This document shows, one piece after another, positions 1 through 8,344 of a stretch of 10,235 nucleotides of DNA. This DNA is from Haplosporangium gracile (taxonomy: Eukaryota > Mortierellomycota > Mortierellomycetes > Mortierellales > Mortierellaceae), in contig JAAAUF010001213.1 in assembly GCA_015499985.1 (NCBI GenBank), positions 1 to 10,235 on the forward strand, read 5' to 3'. Within the stretch, counting starts at the first letter, position 1; every line of letters starts with the position of its first letter. A program made the position numbers and the translations under genes. Under the pieces are notes generated by a model. It was given only the letters and a program-made list of their open reading frames with translations, did not search any database and was not told the DNA's origin.

Positions 1-1109
1 CCCCCGGACATCGTGATTTCATCAAGAACATGATCACTGGTACCTCCCAGGCCGACTGCGCCATTCTCATTATCGCCGGTGGTACTGGTGAGTTCGAGGC
101 TGGTATTTCCAAGGATGGTCAGACCCGTGAGCACGCCCTTCTCGCCTTCACCCTCGGTGTCAAGCAGCTCATCGTTGCCGTCAACAAGATGGACACCACC
201 AAGTGGTCCCAGGACCGTTTCGAGGAGATCATCAAGGAGGTCTCCACCTTCGTCAAGAAGGTCGGTTACAACCCCAAGTCTGTTGCCTTCGTCCCCATCT
301 CTGGATGGCACGGAGACAACATGTTGGAGGAGTCCACCAACATGCCCTGGTTCAAGGGATGGACCAAGGAGACCAAGACTGGTTCCTTCAAGGGTAAGAC
401 CCTTCTCGAGGCCATCGATGCCATCGAGCCCCCAGCACGCCCCACCGACAAGCCCCTCCGTCTTCCCCTCCAGGATGTCTACAAGATCGGTGGTATTGGA
501 ACAGTTCCCGTCGGTCGTGTTGAGACCGGTATTATCAAGGCTGGTATGGTTGTCACCTTCGCTCCCTCCAACGTCACCACCGAGGTCAAGTCCGTCGAGA
601 TGCATCACGAGGTCCTCACCGAGGGTATCCCCGGTGACAACGTCGGATTCAACGTCAAGAACGTCTCCGTCAAGGATATTCGCCGTGGTAACGTCTGCTC
701 TGACTCCAAGAACGACCCCGCTAAGGAGGCTGCTTCCTTCAACGCTCAGGTTATCGTCTTGAACCACCCCGGTCAGATCTCCAACGGATATGCTCCCGTC
801 TTGGATTGCCACACCGCTCACATTGCCTGCAAGTTCTCTGAGATTCTCGAGAAGATCGATCGCCGTACCGGTAAGGCCATGGAGGAGTTCCCCAAGTTCA
901 TCAAGTCTGGTGATGCCGCCATCGTCAAGATGGTCCCCTCCAAGCCCCTCTGCGTTGAGTCCTTCCAGGAGTACCCTCCTCTCGGACGTTTCGCCGTCCG
1001 TGACATGCGTCAGACCGTCGCCGTCGGTGTCATCAAGGCCGTCGAGAAGACCGATGGCAAGGGTGGCAAGGTCACCAAGGCCGCCCAGAAGGCCGGTGGC
1101 AAGAAGTAA
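1..1109 (+). CDS. TEF1: Translation elongation factor EF-1alpha (eEF1A), 5' truncated by the window
   Basis: GTPase that delivers aminoacyl-tRNA to the ribosomal A site in the cytosol. The reading frame is already open at base 3 ([10 protein letters not shown], the G3 region of the G domain), so the gene starts upstream of the window and the ATG at 30 is an internal Met near residue 102 of about 460. Seen in order: G3 PGHRD at the window edge, G4 NKMD at 183-194 (residues 153-156 in family numbering), G5 SGWHGDN near 301-318, then beta-barrel domains 2 and 3 ([20 protein letters not shown]; the LNHPGQI segment; [17 protein letters not shown]) and the Lys-rich fungal tail ending AGGKK. The stop is TAA at 1107-1109. 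There is no intron in this part. Codon use is extremely biased to C-ending and AAG/GGT codons, as expected for one of the most highly expressed genes, and this bias creates long shadow frames. Confidence 0.98.
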   Translation, partial: PGHRDFIKNMITGTSQADCAILIIAGGTGEFEAGISKDGQTREHALLAFTLGVKQLIVAVNKMDTTKWSQDRFEEIIKEVSTFVKKVGYNPKSVAFVPISGWHGDNMLEESTNMPWFKGWTKETKTGSFKGKTLLEAIDAIEPPARPTDKPLRLPLQDVYKIGGIGTVPVGRVETGIIKAGMVVTFAPSNVTTEVKSVEMHHEVLTEGIPGDNVGFNVKNVSVKDIRRGNVCSDSKNDPAKEAASFNAQVIVLNHPGQISNGYAPVLDCHTAHIACKFSEILEKIDRRTGKAMEEFPKFIKSGDAAIVKMVPSKPLCVESFQEYPPLGRFAVRDMRQTVAVGVIKAVEKTDGKGGKVTKAAQKAGGKK

Positions 1110-1193
1110 ATTATTTTTTAAAATTTTTGCCTCTTTCTTTCGACTCGAAAATCGCGTGCATCCACTCGTTGATTTGTGAACAAATATTTCTTG

Positions 1194-1199
1194 AATAAA
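1194..1199 (+). terminator. AATAAA polyadenylation signal of the EF-1alpha gene
   Basis: A canonical AATAAA lies 85 bases after the EF-1alpha stop, in a T-rich 3' region followed by TCTTTG/TTTTTG-rich sequence. The position and context fit a 3' end processing signal. The actual cleavage site cannot be seen. Confidence 0.6.
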
Positions 1200-1320
1200 T
1201 ACGCCCATAAAAGAACTCTTGTCGTCTCTTTGCTTTTTGTTTCGTTTTTTTATTTTTGGCAACGTGTATTGATGGCGGTCATGAAGGGTGTAGTTGTGGC
1301 GGGAGAATTTGTTAAATGCT

Positions 1321-1326
1321 TTTATT
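1321..1326 (-). terminator. Possible AATAAA polyadenylation signal of transporter A
   Basis: On the minus strand AATAAA occurs 47 bases after the TAG stop of transporter A, within an A/T-rich spacer. The 263-base gap between the two convergent stops (1109 and 1373) therefore holds poly(A) signals for both genes, and their 3' UTRs are likely close together or overlapping. Confidence 0.5.
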
Positions 1327-1372
1327 TTTTTCATTTTCAATTTTTTAAGTGAAGCAAATAAAAAAAGTGATT

Positions 1373-3800
1373 CTATGAAATGTAAACAAAGGCAGGATGC
1401 CAATCGCACAGGTCTTCGCCTTGCGACTCCTTTTCAAACTCCTCGGGAGTGAGGTCCCGCCGCCTTTTGTTCTCTCTGGTGTACAAAAACTTTAACAATA
1501 AGATCAAACAGAACGAAACACATAGCATCGTCAAGCTGATAACATGCCCCCTCGTCGTATGACCCTGCGTATAAATATATCCACTAATCAGTCCACCGCA
1601 GTTCCCGAACGAGATAATGACCCCTGTGGCGACGGCTCTCTTCGTGTGGCCACCGAAATTGGAACTGACCCAGGCGACCATAGAAGGGACAGCACTGAAG
1701 ACACCGGAAACGGTGACTGTGAGGCCGATGTAGCGGGCAGCGGCGGATTTGTGTTCGAGGACGATGAGCAGGATGTAGCCAAAGATTGCGAGGAGGGTTG
1801 GCATTGCATAATGAAGGCCGCGTTCGCGGTAGTGGTCTGAGGAGACGGCGACTAGGATTGTGGCCAGACATGCGACGGCGTATGCTGGGGCTGTCATCAA
1901 TTGGGAGGTGATGGGGCTTATGGTTCAACACAAAAAAAAAAACAGGGTACTATGTTAGACAGTGTACGTTTTGAAAGAAGAAAGCGACAGGTTCTAGATC
2001 CCCTTCGCCAACACATAAAGACGGTGACATACTCAAAAGAAAACTCATGGACGAGGGTAGGCAAGAACAGAGCGAGGGCATAGAGAGGAGTCATGGTAAG
2101 GATATACGGGAACGCATGCATGTAGACTTTCCAGTCGACAAAGACGCTCCTGAACTGTGGCCACGAAAAATCATCCTGTGTTGCTGGGCCCGCATCGACC
2201 AAAAGCCGTTTGACTGCCAGATCCCGTTCATCTTGAGAAAGAAAGTGAGCGGTTTGAGGGTAGTCTGAAAGGTAGACGACGGCAACGAAGCAGAGGAGGA
2301 CTGTTGGTAGACCCTCTAGAATGAAAATCCATTGCCAGCCTAATTGTTTTTGTGTTTGTGTGCGAGTGTGTGTATTCGGGAGGATATGGAGCACAAGACA
2401 AAAAAAAAAAAAAAAAGGTAACCCGGGACAGAGTAGAGAGAGGAATGGATAAAAAGTCAGCAAGACGAAAATTGGGTCTCTATTTGACATCAAGCGGGAC
2501 AAACAAGAGAACGGACAAGAAAAAGGCAGAAATTACGAATCGTAAGTATTATTCACCGACACAAACACAAATACATACCATGAAGACCACGGACACCGTC
2601 CATTTGTGCAATCCCATAAGCCAGGATGCCTCCAAAGGCTCCTGCCATGGTTGCCGTACTAAAGAACAATCCGTTGCGAAGTGCCTGCTCGCCCCTTGAG
2701 TAAAACAGTGAGATCACAAACACCGCTCCTGGGAACAACGCCTAAAAAATCGGATCAGATTGAGAGAAGCAACGGTGGAGTCGGCAGGTTAGCCAGTGTA
2801 CTTCTGTTCCGGGCAAGCTGTCTTTTCTTCCTGTGTACTTTCGCATTGCTGTTGTCTTTGACACCTACTGCTTCAAAGATACCGAGGAAGAATCGGGTGG
2901 CGTACAAGCTGGTGGCTGTTTTGCATGCTGCCAGCAGCATAGTCAGTGTTCCCCATACAAACATACACCCACTGATCCTATTGACTCCATAAAAGCGAAA
3001 GCACAAATGCCATTTTCTCGGTTAGGGAGGTTTGGAAGGGGGTCCAAAAACGATGGCGAAATTCTCTCCTGCATGATTTTGATCGAACTTCAATCCTGTA
3101 TTTTTCTCCACTCCGATCCTCAGGCTCCTGTCGTACCATTTCCTGGGTCCCACTTTCTTGAGCTATCGATTACAAAACCAATGAAGGCCCGTTAGAAAAG
3201 ATGCACAGACTTTGGTACACCTTGGTCCATTTGTCGATTGTCCCCTTTGTCCACATACCAGCATCTGCGACGGCACTTCGGCTATGATGTATCTACAACA
3301 TTGAGGAGGGGAATTTGTGGTTATTAGATTATGACTTTTCAAGACAAAGCATGGATCCTTTCGATAGTCGTTCTTGCTAGTACCCAATAAAGAAGATCGA
3401 TAGTGCCCAACTGTATTCTAATGGAGTGAGGTTCAGGTCCTTTTCAAGTCCGACGACCTTAGCGTTCCCTATGAGTGATGAATTGAGTAGGAGGATGGCA
3501 GAGCAGATGAGAGAAAGAAAAGGAAGTCAGGGTAAAGGGGCCAAAGAACAAGTGCGTCGAACCGACTCGAAAGTGAAGAAAGAGATTGTTCCCCGTACCG
3601 ATGTTGACTCTGTCGAGAAAGGAGAAGAGGTACATGAGCGAGAGCAGTGGCAACAGGTGCCAGTCGATCTTGCGCCTAAGTCGCGCGATGACGGCAGGGT
3701 CGGGGTGAAAGTCATGATGGTCGTCATATGCGATCTCCTTGCTGTCTTTTTCGTTCACCTTGATCCTGGCTTGGCTCTTCCTGCGAGATTCGATAGTCAT
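1373..3800 (-). CDS. MFS transporter, anion:cation symporter (Dal5/Tna1-like) family, copy A
   Basis: Predicted 12-helix plasma-membrane H+ symporter for a small organic anion. The family includes nicotinate, allantoate, pantothenate, biotin and cysteine carriers, and the substrate here cannot be told. My spliced model has eight exons: 3800-3599, 3468-3384, 3292-3259, 3162-3137, 2977-2869, 2741-2579, 2339-2033, 1916-1373. That is 1470 nt and 489 aa, with all introns GT-AG and no internal stop. Seen: cytosolic charged N-terminus, RRKIDWHLLPLLS then FSFLDRVNIGNAK (family signature at helix 1), LKKVGPRKW (loop 2-3), RFFLG and LFPG (helices 4-5), GLHGWQWIFILEG (helix 6), the long DE-rich central loop, NFGGHTKRAVATG and the C-terminal ENKRRRDLTPEEF followed by D-x-HPAF. 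It is paralogous to the transporter at 6161-8344 but has two more introns and weaker codon bias, suggesting lower expression or relaxed constraint. The first ATG after the CT-rich leader is used. The substrate is the main uncertainty. Confidence 0.92.
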
Positions 3801-3906
3801 GTATTAGGGATTGTTATATTATATGTTGTTGTTGGTGAGGAGGTGACGATGGATATTTGGGTTGGTTGAAGGGTGAACGGAAGAGTAAGAGAAGAGAAAA
3901 AAGAAA

Positions 3907-3932
3907 TTAAAAAAAATCGTTAAAAAAAATCG
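3907..3932. repeat. 13-bp A-rich tandem repeat, two copies
   Basis: The unit TTAAAAAAAATCG occurs twice in direct tandem (3907-3919 and 3920-3932), about 107 bases upstream of the transporter A start codon. Each unit holds an A8 run, so the element is a candidate nucleosome-disfavouring poly(dA:dT) promoter element or a simple replication-slippage product. Confidence 0.75.
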
Positions 3933-4335
3933 TTGATTGACAGTTGTGACCGTTGATCGGGTTTCGCCCACGCGCAAGCCATCTATTCCCGACGCCATCA
4001 GTTGAAGACGAGGGAAAAACGGATGCCTTCACAAAACGATGGAACATACCGAGACACCTTCACGAGTTGGCACATTTTTCAATTGGACAGCCAATGGTCA
4101 GATTGGTGTACTTTTGAGAAAGGCACTCAATTGAGCTATACGCACAGCACCCTCTTCCCACGCTTTTCAGATCCCTCTAGATACATTATCTCTCGCGTTC
4201 TGTGCGCGTTGAGTAGAACAACACATTGCGTCACAAAACAATAATTGCCAAGCCAAAGTCGACAAAAGTCAACAGTATTTTTCACCTATACGAATTATCT
4301 GTGCAACTAAAACTTGCAAGTACGAATCGAGAGAG

Positions 4336-4350
4336 CGGAAGTGACTTCCG
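4336..4350. promoter_or_regulatory. Perfect inverted repeat CGGAAGT-G-ACTTCCG
   Basis: A 7-bp perfect inverted repeat with a one-base centre lies 254 bases upstream of the pepsin-like gene start. CGG half-sites in opposite orientation resemble the form of binding sites for dimeric Zn2Cys6 fungal regulators. No regulator is known for this site, so its function is inference. Confidence 0.4.
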
Positions 4351-4371
4351 AAACTTAGTTGACGCTCATGT

Positions 4372-4453
4372 GCATTGCATGGGGTGGTGGTCATCCTTTT
4401 TGCTGAAGGCATAGCATGGCATGGTTATTCATTTTGCTGAAGGCATTGCATGG
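4372..4453 (+). repeat. GCAT(T/A)GCATGG repeat cluster
   Basis: Three copies of an 11-mer GCAT(T/A)GCATGG start at 4372, 4409 and 4443; the outer two are identical. The second and third sit inside a longer 22-bp near-direct repeat (4398-4419 and 4432-4453) with one mismatch. A further GCATGG follows the second copy. The cluster lies 150-230 bases upstream of the pepsin-like gene and could be a multi-copy regulator site or a local duplication. Confidence 0.7.
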
Positions 4454-4603
4454 AAGGCACAGCAGAATACAAAAAGACATAAAAACAATCGCAAAAGCCT
4501 ACTTTTTCTTTACTGTTATTCTCCACGAAAAAAAAGACAACCAGTCCAACCTTCCCACCTTGTTTCAGGAACAACAAACAGCAACTATTAGACAAGCCCA
4601 GTC

Positions 4604-5933
4604 ATGAAATGCTCCGTTCTTATTGCCGGTCTCCTTTCCTTGACCATCGCCTCTCAAGCCGAGATGCTTCGATTGCAACTCCATCAAGTTGGGGAAAATC
4701 CCATCGTCGACGCGTTCAACTCGTTGGATTCTGTCGGCAGTTCTGGTAATTCCCAGATTCCTTTCTCCCACCAACAGCAACCGCAGCAGAAAGAATCTCG
4801 CGGCAGCATTCCTCTGGGGGGATACTACAAAGTAAGTACTCATTTTTGGTCATTTCGTCGTTATTTTTGCACTCTATTTTGACAACGGTGCCTCTATGAC
4901 ATCTCACATTTCTATATGTTTAATTGCCTTCATATTTCCTCTATATCAGCAAATCGTCGTGATCGAACTCGGTAACCCTCCTCAATCGTTCCGCGCCGCT
5001 CTGGACCTGGCCTCCTCCAATACTTACGTGGTCTCAAGCCAATGCGTACAGGTCACCTGCATAAGTAACCGAAAGTACGACGCGTCCGCATCGACCACCA
5101 ACTACCGCGACGGTGGGACTTTTTCCATCCCAGGCACTACCAATGGTATCATTTCCCAAGACACTCTCTACATCGCGGGTGCCGAGGTGCCCGGTCAAGA
5201 GTTTGGAGAAGCCTTTTCCTTCTACGCCTTCGCTCCAGGCTTCTTGGGATTTGACGCCTCTTTGGGACTCGCCTATGACGGAGACAAAAGAGCTGGAAAC
5301 TCTGTCACTGGCCGCGTCTCTGTAGTTCGCAATTTCATGGCAAATCGTCAGATCGATCAGCCCGTCTTTGCGCTCTACCTGGGTTCACTGCGTCCCAATG
5401 CGCCCTCGGGAGAGCTTACCATCGGCGGGTTGGAGCGCCGAAGGTTCAGTGGCGCGTTGTCATGGCACGATGTGGTCAAGCGCGGTCAGTGGATCGTCTC
5501 CGTCAAGGGCGCCGCGTTCAAGCATGGTGACCGAGTGAGTAGGATCGACTTCGATAGAATAGAAGTCCCCACCCTGGTGGACCCAAACTATTCCCTCATC
5601 CTTCTCGCTAACCAGTCGGCCTACTACGTCAACGAGCGGCTGGGTGCGTACAGTGGGAGCAAGAACGAGCAGTACCATCGCCTTTGCGAGGGTATCGAGG
5701 AACTTGCGCCCGTTGCCATCTGGATCGACAAAACTTATTACTGGTTCACACCCCAGGAAGCCTTTATCAGGGCCGGGGATGGCGTGACTTGCATCAGTAT
5801 CTTCCAGGAGATCTCTTTCGTCTCGGACGAGGAGAGACATTATGAGGCTATTCTTGGGGCTGTCTTCTTGAGAAAGTATTATAGCGCCTATGATTATGCT
5901 TCTCATCGCGTTGGTTTCGCTTTGGCCACTTGA
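4604..5933 (+). CDS. Secreted pepsin-like (A1 family) protein with degenerate active site
   Basis: Two exons, 4604-4831 and 4950-5933, joined across a 118-nt GTAAGT...CAG phase-0 intron; 403 aa, the usual zymogen length. Residues 1-19 form a signal peptide (MKCSVLIAGLLSLTIASQA); a Gln-rich propeptide follows, then the bilobed fold starting at ELGNPPQSF. The first catalytic motif reads D95-L-A-S-S instead of DTGSS, and the second D287-P-N-Y-S instead of DTGTS. Both Asp remain, but the Thr/Ser-Gly after each is lost. The flap, normally YGTGS-like, reads FSIPGTTNG at about 134-142, is some three residues shorter and has no flap Tyr. Framework is intact: cysteines C108-C113 and C322-C357, SQDTL, GELTIGG, FLRKYY and RVGFA. 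The late ILGD reads ILGA. Known aspartic proteases use the two DTG loops to activate water, so I infer a non-peptidase (binding, inhibitor-like or decoy) secreted protein. Codons are biased and the frame is clean, so it does not look like a pseudogene. Confidence 0.92.
4832..4949 (+). other. Intron of the pepsin-like gene
   Basis: Donor GTAAGT and acceptor CTATATCAG, 118 nt, phase 0. It separates the signal/pro region from the mature fold. Splicing joins GGYYK to QIVVIELG, which lines up with the start of the pepsin beta-barrel. The same stretch would read open for a short distance in exon 2's frame, but without homology. Confidence 0.85.
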
Positions 5934-6010
5934 TCTCCCTTCCTCAATCGCAACCCCTTTTTTCGTCAAATAATTGTCTATTGAAATAAGTGAAGCACGT
6001 TTCCTTGGAT

Positions 6011-6016
6011 AATAAA
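6011..6016 (+). terminator. AATAAA polyadenylation signal of the pepsin-like gene
   Basis: AATAAA lies 78 bases after the TGA at 5931-5933, in the 227-base convergent spacer shared with transporter B. No canonical AATAAA is seen on the minus strand after the transporter B stop; only AATAAT-like variants are present near 6057-6063. Confidence 0.6.
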
Positions 6017-6160
6017 ATACCCCTCCCAAGAACAAGAGTGAGACGAATTTGAAGTTATTATTAATGGGTGAGAAGGAGTGGGGAAGGAAATTAGTGAATA
6101 CTATGTAGTGTTTATGTACAGAGAGCAAAGATCTGATGTAAAGAGAGAGCTTTTGGTCGT

Positions 6161-8344
6161 TTAAGAGAAGTATCTGAAGCCAGGGTGGTTATCGCATGGC
6201 TCCTCCTTGGCAGCTTCCTTGGCGAATTCCTCAGGTGTCAACTTCTCCCTGCGGTTGTTCTCGCGGATAAGGAGGTACTTCATGACCATAATGAGGAACG
6301 ACGAGATAAACATCATTGCAGCACAGATTGTATGTCCCCTGGTATAGCCGTTCTTAGCATCTTCAGCTCTGTAGATTTGGCCACCAATGGCTCCTCCGAT
6401 GTTTCCGAAAGAGATGATGGCAGCAGTGGCGACTCCACGCTTGGTGTGGCCTCCAATGTTGGTGGTGAACCACGAAAGCATGGCGGGAACAGAGGCAAAG
6501 ACACCAGAGGCGGTGACAGTCAAACTGACATAGCGGTTGATGGTGGGCGAATCCTTGGTGACGATCAAGAGGACGTATCCGATGCCTCCGATGAAGGTGG
6601 GGAAGGCATAGTGGATTCCGCGCTCGCGGAAGCGATCCGAGCTGAAAGCAAAGGCGATGGTGAAGAGGCAGGCAATAACGTATGCGGGGGCTAGATGTTT
6701 GATACAAGTAGAGAGAGAGAGTAAGAAAGAAAGAAGTGTGTGAATGTTAGCAAAAAAAAAGAATTCTTTTTTAACAGCAAATAAATTTTTACGCCACCAA
6801 AATTTCGCATTTTGACTTTTGAGTGAATCAGTACCTGTCATGGCCTGGGTGGTGAGAGCGTTGAACTTGAAGCCCTGGACGATGGAGGGGAAGAAGAGCG
6901 AGAGAGAATAAAGAGGGGTGGCGTTGAGGATGTAGGTGATCATGTGCATGTAAACCTTCCAGTCAACAAAGACGGCACGGAACTGTCTCCAGGAGAAGGC
7001 GGTCTCGGTAGCTGGACCAGCATCAATAAGCAGTCTGCGGACAGCCAAGTCCTTCTCCTCAGCGTTCAGGAAGGGCGCGGTCGAGGGGAAGTCGGGCAGG
7101 TAGAAGTAAATGACAACGGTCAAAAGGATCGTGGGCAAACCTTCCAGAATGAAAATCCATTGCCAACCTATTATTTCATTTGTTTGTGTCAAAGGAAAGG
7201 GGCGACGGGATTAGTGTCAGATCATAGTACATGTACTCCACAAATACACAAATACACAAAAAAGCAATCAAACAGGTTCACACGCTTCACAAGGTGATGC
7301 TTACCGTGAAGTCCAGAAACACCGTCCATCTGGGCAATTCCGTAGGCAAGGACACCGCCAAAGGCTCCAGCCATGGTGGCAGTACTGAAGAACAATCCGT
7401 TACGAAGAGCCTGTTCGGCACGGGTGTACCAGAGCGAGATCAGGTAGACCGAACCAGGGAACAGACCCGACTCGGTCACACCAAGGAAGAAACGCGAAGC
7501 AAGCAATCCAGCAGGGGTCTTGACAGCAGCCATAGCTACCATAATACCACCCCAAAGAACCATGATAATGCAAATCCTATTTGTCACAATGGAGAGGAAT
7601 AAAAGGTGAGAAACGATGGCCTTGCCATTGACTGACGTGTACAGAAGAAGGTCTAGAATTCGAGCAAGACATACCACTTTCTGGGACCCATCTTCTTGAG
7701 CAAAATGTTGGAGGGGATCTCGAAAATAACATATCTATTATGCGAGGGAGCATGTATATACAGATCAGTGACCAATCGGGTTTGTTGACGCATCAATGGA
7801 CCTTCCTGTGAAAAAAATCCCACAGAAATGCACAAAGACAAACAAACAAAAACAAAAACGAAGAAAAAAAACGTCAACAGCTATTAGTAGAGACTAGCGA
7901 GAAGCCGTTTTGCTTTGTTGTTGTTTCTTATTTACCCGACGAAGAAGATGGACAGGGCCCAATTGTACTCTGAGGGAGTCAAGTTGATGCTCTCTGAAAT
8001 GCCGGCGACCTTGGCGTTACCTACATCAGAATGAAAAGAGACAGGACGTTGTCAGCCTCACTGCGATAATGACTTGACAACCCATGCTAGGCTCGGTTGC
8101 ATTTCGAATGGGCACCGTATCAATAAGCATGGCCTTTACCGATGTTGACACGATCGAGGAAGGAGCAGAGGTAGAGGACGGCGATGAGAGGAATCAAGTG
8201 CCAGTCGATCTTTCTTCTCAATTTGCCGACGGCGACAGGATCCAGCTCAGAGGATCCAGTGTATGAGTTTTCGGAGTCGACGTCCAGTTTCTCTGATGCA
8301 TATTCGACGGGGATCTTATTCCCGAGGGCGGCAGGGGTGCTCAT
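6161..8344 (-). CDS. MFS transporter, anion:cation symporter (Dal5/Tna1-like) family, copy B
   Basis: Predicted 12-helix plasma-membrane symporter for a small organic anion; substrate unknown. My spliced model has six exons: 8344-8140, 8020-7936, 7734-7675, 7576-7305, 7167-6835, 6690-6161. That is 1485 nt and 494 aa, with all introns GT-AG (98-201 nt). The start chosen is the ATG giving MSTPAALG, because the frame further upstream is low-complexity leader. Seen: RRKIDWHLIPLI with FLDRVNIGNAK in helix 1, LLKKMGPRKW (loop 2-3), RFFLGVTESGLFPG, YTRAEQALRNG, GLHGWQWIFILEG (helix 6), a charged central loop with LLIDAGPATE, NIGGHTKRGVATA, the tail ENNRREKLTPEEFAKEA and the terminal HPGFRYFS typical of the family. 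Codon bias is stronger than in copy A, suggesting higher expression. It has an extra short loop (EDAKNG) before the last helices compared with copy A. Confidence 0.94.

Larger units (their letters stand above)
3801..4603. promoter_or_regulatory. Divergent intergenic region between transporter A and the pepsin-like gene
   Basis: About 800 bases with no convincing gene. It must hold the promoters of both divergent genes. The part next to transporter A (3850-3907) is purine-rich on the plus strand, so its leader is CT-rich, a common feature of fungal promoters. Distinct items are a 13-bp A-rich tandem repeat at 3907-3932, a perfect palindrome at 4336-4350 and a GCAT-repeat cluster at 4372-4453. 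A weak TATA-like CATAAAA is at 4478-4484, 120 bases before the ATG at 4604. The short frames at 4002-4244, 4226-4414 and 4416-4607 show no recognisable protein features. Confidence 0.6.

Noticed and set aside
79..762. 227-aa plus-strand frame inside EF-1alpha
   Set aside because: Ser/Pro/Arg-rich shadow caused by the extreme C-ending codon bias of EF-1alpha in another frame.
1373..3800. Transporter A as a broken pseudogene
   Set aside because: Contiguous frames look broken in the raw sequence, but eight GT-AG exons restore an intact 489-aa protein with exon sizes matching copy B.
3426..3869. 147-aa plus-strand frame
   Set aside because: Antisense to the first two exons and leader of transporter A; hydrophilic low-complexity, no family features.
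5460..6128. 222-aa minus-strand frame
   Set aside because: Antisense to the last half of the pepsin-like gene, continuing into its 3' flank; no recognisable domain. The plus-strand frame has clear pepsin homology.
6185..6694. 169-aa plus-strand frame
   Set aside because: Antisense of the last exon of transporter B; Gly/Asp/Ser-rich composition typical of a codon-bias shadow.
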